From assembly GCA_964444225.1 (NCBI GenBank), contig CAYUFM010000002.1, positions 1 to 64,000 of the forward strand: 64,000 nt of DNA, given 5' to 3'. The DNA comes from JALHOM01 sp964444225. Lineage in GTDB: Bacteria > Patescibacteriota > Saccharimonadia > Saccharimonadales > 2-12-FULL-41-12. The notes under the pieces are model-generated. The model saw only the letters and a program-made list of their open reading frames with translations. It did no database searches and was not told where the DNA came from. The number at the start of each line of letters is the position of its first letter. The stretch's first letter is position 1. A program made the position numbers and the translations under genes. This document shows positions 17,793 through 25,897 of this stretch, piece after piece.

Positions 17793-18254
17793 CTAGGTGA
17801 TTTCGACGATGTGGTATGTAGTAGTCTCCGCCGGAGTAACTATCTCTACATCATCGTTAAGTTTTTTACCTAAAAGAGCCTTACCGATCGGTGATTCATC
17901 AGAGATTTTACCACTTAAAGGATCGGCTTCAACTGTACCCACCACCTTAAATACTTTATGAGCGCCAGAAGCATGCTTAAGTTTAACTGTGCTACCTAGT
18001 TGTACTTTACTGTCACCCTTTGGTTTTTTAATAAGCTCTACACTGGCAAGAATTCCTTCGATCTCCATGATTCGACTTTCGTTCTTCTCGTGGTCATCTT
18101 TTGCAGCATGATACTCTGCATTTTCGCTCAAATCACCTTGCTCACGAGCCGTTTTTATAGACTCGGCAATTTCACCACGCCTGGCAACTAAGCCATTAAG
18201 CTCGCTGTTAAGCTCGTCTATTCCTTCTTGGGTTAATCTAAATTGTTTTTTCAT
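17793..18254 (-). CDS. greA: Transcription elongation factor GreA
   Basis: A 153-aa protein of standard length. It has an N-terminal coiled coil with the acidic tip (EQGDLSENAEYHAAKDD) that reaches into the RNA polymerase secondary channel, and a C-terminal FKBP-like domain ending SPIGKALLGKKLNDDVEI. It rescues backtracked polymerase by stimulating RNA cleavage. An AGGAGAAG ribosome binding site precedes the ATG. It follows proS with a 17-bp gap and is probably in the same transcript. Confidence 0.97.
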   Translation of the reverse strand: MKKQFRLTQEGIDELNSELNGLVARRGEIAESIKTAREQGDLSENAEYHAAKDDHEKNESRIMEIEGILASVELIKKPKGDSKVQLGSTVKLKHASGAHKVFKVVGTVEADPLSGKISDESPIGKALLGKKLNDDVEIVTPAETTTYHIVEIT

Positions 18255-18271
18255 AATCTTCTCCTAATATT

Positions 18272-19555
18272 TTAGCGCATTTTCGAGGTTTCTAGGCTAC
18301 GCTTTATCTTTGCTATTAATTCTTCTCTGCTAAGATCTGAGCTTTTGCCATCTATTCGATCTTTTGTTTCAAACTTATTAGACTCTAATGTCTTATTGCT
18401 TACCACTACCCGGAAGGGAATCCCCAGTAAGTCTGCATCACCGAACTTTTCGCCTGGGCGAATATCTCGGTCGTCATAGATTACACCAATCCCTTCGCTT
18501 TGCATAGATGTAAAAATGTCGTCAGCTAATTCAACCACTTTTTCGTCGTCACCCAGTCTTGCGACATACACTACAGCAGGTGCTACTGAAACAGGCCAAA
18601 CCAGTCCATTCTCATCACTAAATCTTTCGGCAATAACACCTACAAGTCTGGTTATCCCTATGCCGTAAGAGCCTAGATGAACTAGTTGTTTTTGCCCTGA
18701 TTCGTTTGTAAAGGTAAAGTCTGTTTGCTCGCTCTTGATTGTTCCGAAGTCAAAGATATTGCCAACTTCTGCTGTTTTTACTTTTTCTAGTTTATCTTTG
18801 TTTAAGCCGAGTTTTTGCACAAGCTCGTCGCTCATTACTTCTTCGTTAATTGCTATCTTTTTTTCTCTATCCAGATAAACAATGTCTTCACCAGCATCGC
18901 AGATAGTCTGGAATTCATGACTAAATTCAGTAAAGGCACCTCCGCTAGCAAAAGTCAGAAAGGTGTCATCACCTAACCCCATTCGGGCAAAGCAACGGTG
19001 GTAAGCTTCAATTGTTTGATTGTAAAAGTTCTCGTGCATTTGTGCATCTGTACTACAAGAATACATATCTTTCATGACAAATTCTCGTCCCCGCATCACC
19101 CCACTCTTGGACCTGAGCTCGTTACGCATCTTAGTCTGAAACTGATACACATTAGCCGGCAGATCTTTATAGCTAGATAAATGGCCCTTCATCATTCGGA
19201 TAATCGCCTCTTCATGCGACCATCCAAAACCTACTTCCGTTCCGTTTTTTAACTTAGATTTAAACCAAACATCAACATTCTTATCGTCCCAGCGGTCAGT
19301 AGGCTCCCAGGTTTCTTTTGGCTGAAGACTGCTCATAATTAGTTCTTGGCCGCCTATGGCGTTCATTTCTTCACGAACTATTTGTTTTATGTTCTCGACA
19401 ACCGCAATTCCTAAGGGCAAATATGAATACACTCCAGCCATTTCTTTATGCACATAACCTGCCCTAATCAAAAGCTGGGCATTAAGAGCCGTCTCATCTC
19501 CAGGATGAGACTTACTAGTCCTCGTAAACAGTTGTGATAACCTTACCGCAAACAT
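18272..19555 (-). CDS. proS: Prolyl-tRNA synthetase, short form
   Basis: A 427-aa class II synthetase with N-terminal RLSQLFTRTSKSHPGDE, motif 2 around FQTKMRNELRSKSGVMRGREFVMKDMYS, motif 3 HLGSYGIGITRLVGV, and a C-terminal anticodon-binding domain. Typical bacterial ProRS is about 570 aa with an editing (INS) domain between motifs 2 and 3. Only about 70 residues lie there, so cis-editing of Ala-tRNA-Pro is probably absent. Start ATG at 19555 is preferred over the ATG at 19564: TACAAT abuts the upstream ATG and ends 9 nt before the chosen one. Confidence 0.94.
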   Translation of the reverse strand: MFAVRLSQLFTRTSKSHPGDETALNAQLLIRAGYVHKEMAGVYSYLPLGIAVVENIKQIVREEMNAIGGQELIMSSLQPKETWEPTDRWDDKNVDVWFKSKLKNGTEVGFGWSHEEAIIRMMKGHLSSYKDLPANVYQFQTKMRNELRSKSGVMRGREFVMKDMYSCSTDAQMHENFYNQTIEAYHRCFARMGLGDDTFLTFASGGAFTEFSHEFQTICDAGEDIVYLDREKKIAINEEVMSDELVQKLGLNKDKLEKVKTAEVGNIFDFGTIKSEQTDFTFTNESGQKQLVHLGSYGIGITRLVGVIAERFSDENGLVWPVSVAPAVVYVARLGDDEKVVELADDIFTSMQSEGIGVIYDDRDIRPGEKFGDADLLGIPFRVVVSNKTLESNKFETKDRIDGKSSDLSREELIAKIKRSLETSKMR

Positions 19556-19564
19556 AACACACAT

Positions 19565-19570
19565 ATTGTA
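19565..19570 (-). promoter_or_regulatory. -10 box (TACAAT) 9 nt before proS start
   Basis: TACAAT ends right at an in-frame ATG (19564) and 9 nt before the ATG at 19555. A start site 6-8 nt downstream of the box would fall at the second ATG, which decides the start codon. Confidence 0.55.
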
Positions 19571-19576
19571 TCCGAT

Positions 19577-19599
19577 TTTAGACTTTTATGCAGTCTAAA
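19577..19599. terminator. Hairpin at the end of the CPBP protease gene
   Basis: Perfect 8-bp arms TTTAGACT / AGTCTAAA with a 7-nt loop, overlapping the stop codon region at 19595 and lying before the proS promoter. It lacks a T-tract, so termination is only a possible role. Confidence 0.35.
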
Positions 19600-20416
19600 T
19601 TCCTGAAACTTTAAAAACAAACAAAAGCAGGAAAGCCAGGCCATTTTTTAAACCGTGAACTATCATCCCGGACCATAACGCCCCGGTGCGCTCACGTAGG
19701 TTAATCAAAAACATAGAAAGTACGAACGTATCTATAGCCGCGATCCACAGTGGAGGATTTCCAGACCCCAACTGTAAGTGAGCAACGGCAAACAGCGCAC
19801 TTGCAAGCACAGCTGCAATTCTAATTGCGTACTTTTTGCGAAGTCCGGTATATAAAAATCCTCGCACAACAATTTCTTCTACGATTGGTGGCAAGATTAC
19901 TAAACTAATAAACACCATAGTTAGTGGCCAGAGTCCTGACACTCCTTTAAAACCTAGCTCTTGCTCTTGTTCGGTGTCTATCCCAGGCACTAAAGCAGAA
20001 ATAGCAGCAGTAATAACTATTAAAAGTACAAAGTATATAGCGAAGGTCACTAACGCCGGGGAGATATCTTTGATAGAAGGTTTCCGTGACATGCCAATGT
20101 CTTTAAATGAGTTATTTCTAGATTTTAAGAACCACCATAAAATATACAGAGTTATAGCCTCGACTAGCAGAAAGAAGGCAAATTGTAGACCTGTAGATGT
20201 CTCAATATTATTAAAAACACTTTCCACATCCCTTCCGGTTGCGCCAGCCCAAAATCCAATAAATATAGCCGCAAAAAACTGAGAAGCAATATAACTAAAA
20301 ACGGTTACAACTACTGCACTAAAAGCACCAAATCCAACCTTCCCTTTTAGCAGTTTTTTATGTGGAGCTTTCGGTTTACTTATTACTTCGCCTTCTACTG
20401 CTTCTTGTTCTTTCAT
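19595..20416 (-). CDS. CPBP family intramembrane metalloprotease (Abi/Rce1-like)
   Basis: A 273-aa protein with about seven hydrophobic segments. It carries the CPBP motifs PIVEEIVVRGFLY (EExxxR), FAVAHLQLG (motif with His) and IVHGLKNG (His). The family includes CAAX prenyl proteases and bacteriocin-immunity or signalling proteases in membranes; the substrate here is unknown. The ATG overlaps the rseP stop by 4 bp (ATGA), so the two membrane proteases are translationally coupled. Confidence 0.9.
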   Translation of the reverse strand: MKEQEAVEGEVISKPKAPHKKLLKGKVGFGAFSAVVVTVFSYIASQFFAAIFIGFWAGATGRDVESVFNNIETSTGLQFAFFLLVEAITLYILWWFLKSRNNSFKDIGMSRKPSIKDISPALVTFAIYFVLLIVITAAISALVPGIDTEQEQELGFKGVSGLWPLTMVFISLVILPPIVEEIVVRGFLYTGLRKKYAIRIAAVLASALFAVAHLQLGSGNPPLWIAAIDTFVLSMFLINLRERTGALWSGMIVHGLKNGLAFLLLFVFKVSGI

Positions 20417-21537
20417 CTAAAAAACCTGTTTATATCCACGACGGTTATAAGCACAAACAACCCCATCAATACAACGAATCCCGTGCCATGTATTAGCTCT
20501 TCACGTTGCTTACTGAGCGGTTTTTTGATCGCCCTGAACAATAATGTAACGAACAGTCTTCCTCCATCAAGTGCTGGGATTGGCAAAATATTCATTATTG
20601 CTAGCGTCAGCGAAATTATCGCAATTATCATAAGTACAAAGTTAAAGCCGATTTTACTAACCTCGTTCAATATATAAGCCACGCCAACCGGACCAGAGAC
20701 TTGGTCTTTGGCGGTCTGAGTATCACCTTTAGCGAGGCTAGAAAAAATTGTACCTAGGCCGTTGAATGTTAGTTCAGTAAACTGGGCACTTAACCCAACT
20801 GCCACAACAGGCGCAGACCAAGTAGACCGCCTAATTTCGCGCCCTTCGGATCCTGACTGTGAAGATACGCCCAGGTAGCCCTCGCCTTTATTCTCTGCAT
20901 TTAATGTGATGTTGTATGCAACCGTCTGATCACCACGTTTTATTGTTATTGGCACTTCTTTACCGGCATTTTCTTTAGCTATGCTACCCACTTGGTCGCT
21001 ACGTTTTACTTCTTGCCCGGCAATGCTCAATATCTGGTCTTTTTCTTTTAATCCTGCCTTTTCGGCTGGCGTGCCCTTACCAACACTTGCGACTAGTACG
21101 CTATCCGGATTTTTAACTTCTTGTATTAATTTTGTGTCAGACTTTACAGTGAATTGATTATCAACAATTTTTGGCATGCCTATCCAAGCAAGAGCTGTAA
21201 ATAATATCAGTGCAGTGACCAAGTTCATCAGCACACCAGCAGTCATGATTTTGATTTTAGTTTTTAGACTCGCTGCACCAAAACTACCTTTACGTCTGTC
21301 GCTGTCACTTTCGCCCTTTAGCTTTACAAAACCACCCAGCGGAAGAAGATTTATAGTAAATAAAAATTCAGATTTTTCAGTTTTGATCTTCTTTCCCCAA
21401 ATTTTAGGTGGAAATCCAATACCGAATTCCTCTATTTCTACGCCATTTCTGCGGGCAGCGACAAAATGCCCCCACTCGTGTGCCACGACAAGTGCCACAA
21501 ACATCAAAGCGCCCAAAATTAGATAAAACACTGCCAT
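20413..21537 (-). CDS. rseP: Site-2 (M50) intramembrane protease RseP-like
   Basis: A 374-aa protein. It has the zinc motif HEWGH (His20, Glu21, His24) in TM1, RRNGVEIEEFGIGFPPKIWG just after, one PDZ domain (about 150-240, PAEKAGLKEKDQILSIAG) and the third-ligand motif LPIPALDGGRL in a later TM. It cleaves membrane-embedded regulators or signal-peptide remnants. ATG at 21537 is chosen over an upstream TTG because TATAAT lies 8 nt before it. Confidence 0.94.
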   Translation of the reverse strand: MAVFYLILGALMFVALVVAHEWGHFVAARRNGVEIEEFGIGFPPKIWGKKIKTEKSEFLFTINLLPLGGFVKLKGESDSDRRKGSFGAASLKTKIKIMTAGVLMNLVTALILFTALAWIGMPKIVDNQFTVKSDTKLIQEVKNPDSVLVASVGKGTPAEKAGLKEKDQILSIAGQEVKRSDQVGSIAKENAGKEVPITIKRGDQTVAYNITLNAENKGEGYLGVSSQSGSEGREIRRSTWSAPVVAVGLSAQFTELTFNGLGTIFSSLAKGDTQTAKDQVSGPVGVAYILNEVSKIGFNFVLMIIAIISLTLAIMNILPIPALDGGRLFVTLLFRAIKKPLSKQREELIHGTGFVVLMGLFVLITVVDINRFFR

Positions 21538-21545
21538 TAACAATA

Positions 21546-21551
21546 ATTATA
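21546..21551 (-). promoter_or_regulatory. -10 box (TATAAT) 8 nt before rseP
   Basis: Perfect TATAAT, then TATTGTTA, then ATG. No ribosome binding site is present. Confidence 0.6.
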
Positions 21552-21576
21552 GCAGTAAGTATCGGGGATTTATTTT

Positions 21577-22140
21577 TTAAACGGTTAGTATTTCGGATTC
21601 TTTGGCTTTTGAGAGCTGGTCTATCTGGGATTTATATTGAGCCATCGTGTCATCAACTTGCTTTACTAGGCGTTTGTGGTCGTCTTCGCTTATATCTTTG
21701 TCTTTTTTAGCATCATCTAAGTCAGTAATAATATCTCGACGAATTCCGCGCTGAGCAACCATACAATCTTCTACTTTTTGGTTTAATTGCTTGACGATTT
21801 CACGACGGCGCTCCTCTGTCAGCATCGGGATTGGTACGCGCACAACCCGGCCGTCATCACTAGGGTTCATGCCCAAACTTTGATTATCACGAATAGCGTT
21901 GCTGATGGCTTGAATATTGTTAGGGTCAAATGGTGTTAGCTGTAAAAGTTGAGGCTCCGGCGTACTAATAGTCGCTAGCTGGTTCAGCGGCATAGGCGTA
22001 CCATAGGCCTCTGCCGTGACGCCGTCCAACATTGATGGATGAGCTCGTCCAGTTCGTAATTTTTTTAGCTCAGCCTCAAAATGCTCAACACTTGATTTAA
22101 GCTTGGTTTCTGCTTGTTTTACTAGATCTTGTGGATTCAT
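21577..22140 (-). CDS. frr: Ribosome recycling factor
   Basis: A 187-aa RRF of normal length with KLRTGRAHPSMLDG near the start and the conserved RVPIPMLTEERRREIVKQ. With EF-G it splits post-termination ribosomes. In many bacteria rpsB-tsf-pyrH-frr form one cluster. Here pyrH is absent and a structured 314-bp gap lies between tsf and frr, and frr has its own promoter. Confidence 0.97.
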   Translation of the reverse strand: MNPQDLVKQAETKLKSSVEHFEAELKKLRTGRAHPSMLDGVTAEAYGTPMPLNQLATISTPEPQLLQLTPFDPNNIQAISNAIRDNQSLGMNPSDDGRVVRVPIPMLTEERRREIVKQLNQKVEDCMVAQRGIRRDIITDLDDAKKDKDISEDDHKRLVKQVDDTMAQYKSQIDQLSKAKESEILTV

Positions 22141-22146
22141 ATCAAC

Positions 22147-22152
22147 AGTATA
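22147..22152 (-). promoter_or_regulatory. -10 box (TATACT) 6 nt before frr
   Basis: TATACT then GTTGAT then ATG. A TTGATT at the right distance upstream (18-bp spacer) is a fair -35 element. No ribosome binding site is seen, so a leaderless transcript is likely. Confidence 0.6.
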
Positions 22153-22226
22153 CAGTCGTTTTGATCATAAAATCAAAGATTTTCATAGCTTTAGGTCTTT
22201 AGTCCATGGCTGTTAGGTCAGCCTTT

Positions 22227-22452
22227 GCCTAAACTGATTAAAATAAGTAATTACTATGTCTGAATCATTTGCGAGGACCAGTTTTATTGCTATTCATATA
22301 TAAATAATAGAGCAATAAAACCGCTTGCGTTCCGCAAGCAACTGACAAAGTAGTTACTTATTTTAGTAATGTTTAGACAATGGGCTGGAGGTTTTTGTCC
22401 CTCGTTTTTGACGATACAAAAATGAGGGAACTTGGTTCTTGGTTGCAAGAAC
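22227..22452. ncRNA. Multi-hairpin structured element between tsf and frr
   Basis: This is most of the only gene-free stretch above 300 bp (22141-22454). An outer stem pairs 22227-22260 with 22344-22378 (about 34 bp, few mismatches). Inside are a hairpin with 11-bp arms (22281-22291 with 22311-22321, GTTTTATTGCT/AGCAATAAAAC) and a perfect 7-bp hairpin (22323-22339). To the right are a 13-bp hairpin with one mismatch (22398-22429) and a perfect 7-bp hairpin (22435-22452) just after the tsf stop. No T-tract follows on the minus strand. It could be an mRNA-processing or attenuator region, an independent small RNA on either strand, or a decayed MITE. I do not recognise it as tmRNA, 4.5S, 6S or RNase P RNA. 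Confidence 0.5.
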
Positions 22453-22454
22453 TT

Positions 22455-23042
22455 TTATACTTCGCCAACGGCGATTCTAGAAAATCGTCGAACTACAATG
22501 TTTTCGCCAAGTTTTGCAATGCCTTCTTTTACGAAGTCGCCTACAGTTTGGTCTGGATTCTTAACAAATGGCTGGTCAACTAGGCAAAGTTCTGCAAAAT
22601 ATTTTTTAACCATTCCATCTACAATTTGTTCAACCATGTTGTCTGGCTTGCCTTCTGATTTGGCTTTTTCAGAAAATTCTTTGACCTTGGCATCACGCAC
22701 ATCGGCTGGGATATCATCACTACTTACATAAACAGGGTTGCTAGCTGCAATGTGCATAGAAATATCCCTAGCAAGCTCAATAAATTCGTCAGTCCGGGCT
22801 ACGAAGTCAGTTTCACAGTTCAGCTCTACGACTACGCCAATCCGGTTGTCGTGGTTATAGGTGTTTACAATTCCGGCACGGGCTTCGCGTTCACCGCGTT
22901 TTTCGGCTTTGGTTAGGCCTTTTTTGCGCATTGCTTCTAGAGCTTTATCAAAATCACCATTTGCTTCAACTAAAGCATTCTTAGCATCGGTAATTCCTAC
23001 ACCAGTTAGGCTACGTAATCTTTTTATTTGTTCAATGTCCAT
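22455..23042 (-). CDS. tsf: Elongation factor Ts, short form
   Basis: A 195-aa nucleotide exchange factor for EF-Tu. The N-terminal UBA-like domain (LRSLTGVGITDAKNALVEA) and one core domain (VVELNCETDFVARTDEF) are present. It is much shorter than the about 280-aa E. coli protein and lacks the second core subdomain and coiled-coil insertion. Its ATG overlaps the rpsB stop by one base (TAATG), giving an rpsB-tsf operon. Confidence 0.95.
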   Translation of the reverse strand: MDIEQIKRLRSLTGVGITDAKNALVEANGDFDKALEAMRKKGLTKAEKRGEREARAGIVNTYNHDNRIGVVVELNCETDFVARTDEFIELARDISMHIAASNPVYVSSDDIPADVRDAKVKEFSEKAKSEGKPDNMVEQIVDGMVKKYFAELCLVDQPFVKNPDQTVGDFVKEGIAKLGENIVVRRFSRIAVGEV

Positions 23043-23782
23043 TATTTTGCCCCCTCTTCTTTTTTATCATCTCCGTCGTCTGTCTTTTTGACTTTTGCTT
23101 TACCGTGTTGCACTGCAGTAACAACGTAGTCGGTTACAAGTTGTACCGATTTGATAGCATCGTCATTGGCAGGAACTGGGTACTCAACAAGACTAGGATC
23201 GGCATTAGTATCAACGATAGCAACTATAGGTATACCTAGTTTGCGTGCTTCTTTAATAGCATTCATCTCTTCATTAACGTCAGCTACGAAAAGCGCGCCC
23301 ACTTTTTGGTGCATTTCTTTAATGCCACCGTACATGATGTTCATCGCGTCAATTTCTTCTTGGAAACGTTGAACTTCTAGCTTACTGTACTTGTTTTCTA
23401 GTGCACCAGAAGCCATTTTTACTTCGAGGTCTTTAAGGTGCTTTATCCGGCCATTTATCGTAGTGGTATTGGTTAGCATTCCGCCGACCCAACGCTCTAC
23501 AACGTAAGGCATGTTGGTCTCTTCAGCGGCTTTTTGAATAATTTCTTTACTCTGACGCTTAGTTCCAACAAATAAAATTTGTTTACCCTGACCAGCCGTA
23601 TGCTCCAAAAAGTTCAAAGCATCTTCTAGGCAGGTAACCGTCTTTGTTAAGTCGATTACGTGGCTTCCGTTGCGCTTACTATGAATATAGTTAGACATTT
23701 TAGGGTGCCATCGGCTTGTTTTGTGGCCAAAGTGTGCTCCAGCCTCTAGTAGTTTTTTAATATCAACATCATTCGATGCCAT
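23042..23782 (-). CDS. rpsB: 30S ribosomal protein uS2
   Basis: A 246-aa uS2 starting MASNDVDIKKLLEAGAHFGH, with the family motifs RWHPKMSNYI, FVGTKRQ, ERWVGGMLTN and IPIVAIVDTNADP. The C-terminus is a charged tail (KVKKTDDGDDKKEEGAK). The frame is open for 15 further codons upstream, but the ATG at 23782 has an AAGGAG ribosome binding site 6 nt before it and matches the family start. Confidence 0.97.
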   Translation of the reverse strand: MASNDVDIKKLLEAGAHFGHKTSRWHPKMSNYIHSKRNGSHVIDLTKTVTCLEDALNFLEHTAGQGKQILFVGTKRQSKEIIQKAAEETNMPYVVERWVGGMLTNTTTINGRIKHLKDLEVKMASGALENKYSKLEVQRFQEEIDAMNIMYGGIKEMHQKVGALFVADVNEEMNAIKEARKLGIPIVAIVDTNADPSLVEYPVPANDDAIKSVQLVTDYVVTAVQHGKAKVKKTDDGDDKKEEGAK

Positions 23783-23822
23783 CTTGCTCTCCTTCTTTTC
23801 CTTGTTCTTCGTTGCCAGCACC

Positions 23823-23856
23823 ATCATTAGTTCCTACACGGAGCTAATGCGGAGGA
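23823..23856 (-). promoter_or_regulatory. Leader hairpin upstream of rpsB
   Basis: In the rpsB 5' leader the bases CATTAG and CTAATG pair around TCC/GGA with a 5-nt loop, giving a compact hairpin about 50 nt before the start. rpsB leaders are autoregulated by S2 in several bacteria. Whether this hairpin binds S2 is inferred only from position. Confidence 0.4.
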
Positions 23857-23935
23857 AAAATCCCAGCAATTGCTTAATTTATAGTAGCTATATTGTAACA
23901 GATAGTACTTCTGGGTGCAACAGATTGGAGTGTTT

Positions 23936-23969
23936 TATTAGAATAATTCTTAAAAACGTATTAGAATAA
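23936..23969 (+). repeat. Direct repeat TATTAGAATAA x2 upstream of the 24000 gene
   Basis: Identical 11-mers at 23936-23946 and 23959-23969 (23-bp period) lie in the promoter region of the membrane-protein gene. They could be tandem -10 regions (TAGAAT) or a regulator site. Confidence 0.5.
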
Positions 23970-23999
23970 ACTTAAGCATTAATCAAGAAGGATAAAAAC

Positions 24000-24467
24000 A
24001 TGCATCAAGCACTAATAATAGCCAAATCTTATGTGATAGATAATGGGGTTTGCTCTGTAGACGGAGTAATCCAAAGCTCAACCCAACAATGTGATGATGC
24101 ACTAAAAGGAATTTTGGGAATTCTAGCCGCAATAATCATTCCTTTACTGGTAATCAGTTTGGTGTTTCTTGTTTTTTGGATAATTGCACTCATTCATGCT
24201 GTAAAGCACCAGAATATTCAAAATCGAGGCTTGTGGCTAGGGATCTTGATTGGCAGTTTCTTTGTTGGAATGACATGGCTTGCAGCGATAATTTACTACT
24301 TTGCTGTCATGCGACCATATAAAAAAGGCAAGGCAAGCGGACATATTCCTGATGCCTCGTACCCAACACAACCCCAAAATACCATCGTCCCCGCACCAGA
24401 CCAACCGACTCAACCAGAAAACAATAGTCAGAATAATCCACCAACAACGCCCAGCCCCACTGTTTAA
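24000..24467 (+). CDS. Small two- or three-TM membrane protein with Pro/Gln/Asn-rich tail
   Basis: A 155-aa protein. Hydrophobic segments lie at about 36-62 (ILGILAAIIIPLLVISLVFLVFWIIAL) and 78-102 (GLWLGILIGSFFVGMTWLAAI). The tail from about 110 is rich in Pro, Gln, Asn and Thr. The pattern WIIALIHAVKH...LWLGILIGSFFVGMTWLAAIIYYFA resembles the small phospholipase-D-nuclease N-terminal/superinfection-immunity type of membrane module, but this is a weak resemblance. AAGAAGGA precedes the ATG. It is divergent from rpsB and followed by rpmE. Confidence 0.75.
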   Translation: MHQALIIAKSYVIDNGVCSVDGVIQSSTQQCDDALKGILGILAAIIIPLLVISLVFLVFWIIALIHAVKHQNIQNRGLWLGILIGSFFVGMTWLAAIIYYFAVMRPYKKGKASGHIPDASYPTQPQNTIVPAPDQPTQPENNSQNNPPTTPSPTV

Positions 24468-24590
24468 CCCTTGTAAAGTTACCATTTTTAAGGTACAATA
24501 TCCCCAATAACAAATCTAACCCGGATAAATCGCCTGCTATAGTTTTGCTCGCTTAGCTAACCGACCGGAGGATAAAGAGCTGGAGAATTT

Positions 24591-24917
24591 ATGAAAAAAG
24601 ACATTCACCCGACAGACTACCGCCCCGTAGTTTTTCAAGATCTTAGTAATAATGAGACGTTTTTAACTAAATCTACGGTTAAAACAAACGAAACTATCAA
24701 ACTAGATGGCGTAGAATATCCACTAGTAAAAGTACATATTTCTAGCGCCTCTCATCCGTTCTTTACTGGCCAAGAAAAAATGCTAGACATCGAAGGTCGC
24801 GTTGACAAGTTTAAAGCTCGAGCCGAAGCTGCAGCAAAAAGCCGTGAAGCTAAAAAAGTTTCTGGCAAAAAAGCAGAAAAAGCTCGCAAAGAAGAAGCCC
24901 AAAAACTCGGCAAATAA
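24591..24917 (+). CDS. rpmE: 50S ribosomal protein bL31, type B, with basic tail
   Basis: A 108-aa bL31: MKKDIHPTDYRPVVFQDLSN and SSASHPFFTGQEKMLDIEGRVDKF match the zinc-free type B form (no CxxC). The last about 30 residues form an Ala/Lys-rich extension (KAEKARKEEAQKLGK) not found in short L31. An about 110-nt leader with GC-rich segments and a GGAG site precedes it. L31 genes often have autoregulatory leaders, but no specific fold was recognised. Confidence 0.93.
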   Translation: MKKDIHPTDYRPVVFQDLSNNETFLTKSTVKTNETIKLDGVEYPLVKVHISSASHPFFTGQEKMLDIEGRVDKFKARAEAAAKSREAKKVSGKKAEKARKEEAQKLGK

Positions 24918-24961
24918 GACTTATAATTAAGTCAAATTATTAATCCTGGATACTTTAGCTC

Positions 24962-25768
24962 TTAGGCTGTTAGTACTGCCTTCTGGCCATCTTTTTGATA
25001 ACACTCAGCCCAGAGCTTTTCGTCTTCAAGCAGTTTTTCTACGCTAATCGCCGTAGCATCCACGATACCCGGTAAACTACGAGCATACTCTAGGGCACGA
25101 GCTTTCATAGCTGCAGCTTTTTCAGGATCATCTTCAAGATCCCATGAATGTATTATATCGAAATTATTAATACCAGTTTCCCGTCCTACCCGACTATCCT
25201 GAGCAGGCCTATAAAATCTTCTTCTACCCGCTTGACCGTTATTAGAAACAGTATGGGCTAATAAACCTTCATAATCATCTGGGCCATCTTCTATCATTTT
25301 TGCGAAAAAACGAGATGTTCTACCATTACCATCATTAAATGGATGCACCCATACAATCAAGGCCTCCGCAGCCATAGCGACCTTCTGAACTTTCTTATCT
25401 TTATGGTCCTCTGAATTCCTAATATAGTCTTGAATAACTAAGAAACCTTTCTCAAACGCCTCTTCCTTAAGCTCCAGGGGTGGGGTATAAATAAGGGGTA
25501 AAAAACCACCTTGGAGATTCATTCTACTTTTGACCTCTCTTGGATTCTGGCCTGTCAATTTTGCGTTAATATGTCTTGCAAGTTTTAAAAAAGCTACTGG
25601 GCTAGTATTAAAAATAAAGTCAAGTCTGTCTTTTGGATCTGTAAATGCTTCAGAATATCTTGCAACTAAACCACCAAGCAGCCTGGTAGCTTCCTCCGTT
25701 CTGAGATCGTGCTCTACGGGGGAATCGCTAGAGTTAGCTTGTCTAGTATAGGAGGTGGTTTCGCTCAT
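24962..25768 (-). CDS. Fic/DOC family protein (AMP transferase-like)
   Basis: A 268-aa protein with the complete Fic motif HPFNDGNGR (142-150, then TSR), so the catalytic His and phosphate-binding residues are intact. The upstream beta-hairpin region GGFLPLIYTPP (88-97) fits the target-binding flap. Fic enzymes usually AMPylate proteins. I see no adjacent small antitoxin, and no clear [S/T]xxxE[G/N] inhibitory helix in the N- or C-terminal regions. Target and regulation are unknown. AAAGGAAA precedes the ATG. It is convergent with rpmE and divergent from prfA. Confidence 0.9.
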   Translation of the reverse strand: MSETTSYTRQANSSDSPVEHDLRTEEATRLLGGLVARYSEAFTDPKDRLDFIFNTSPVAFLKLARHINAKLTGQNPREVKSRMNLQGGFLPLIYTPPLELKEEAFEKGFLVIQDYIRNSEDHKDKKVQKVAMAAEALIVWVHPFNDGNGRTSRFFAKMIEDGPDDYEGLLAHTVSNNGQAGRRRFYRPAQDSRVGRETGINNFDIIHSWDLEDDPEKAAAMKARALEYARSLPGIVDATAISVEKLLEDEKLWAECYQKDGQKAVLTA

Positions 25769-25880
25769 TTTCGTTTTTCCTTTTTTGTTTCAATTTTATT
25801 TTTTGTTTTTATCGTTGAGTTTATAGTAACAAATTTTGGTGATTTTGTCAATAGCTTTTATGCTTATAACAGAGGTGTGA

Positions 25881-25886
25881 TATACT
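25881..25886 (+). promoter_or_regulatory. Extended -10 box (TGATATACT) before prfA
   Basis: TATACT with the extended TGn element ends 11 nt before the prfA ATG. No Shine-Dalgarno is visible, so the leader would be 0-5 nt. Confidence 0.55.
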
Positions 25887-25897
25887 GTGGGTTAATT

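Noticed and set aside
22141..22454. Identification of the structured gap as tmRNA, 4.5S, 6S or RNase P RNA
   Set aside because: I could not find their conserved sequence signatures on either strand, so it is left as an unassigned element.
25709..25897. 63-codon extension of prfA
   Set aside because: It runs through the fic start and promoter region, does not resemble RF1, and a strong extended -10 box lies inside it.
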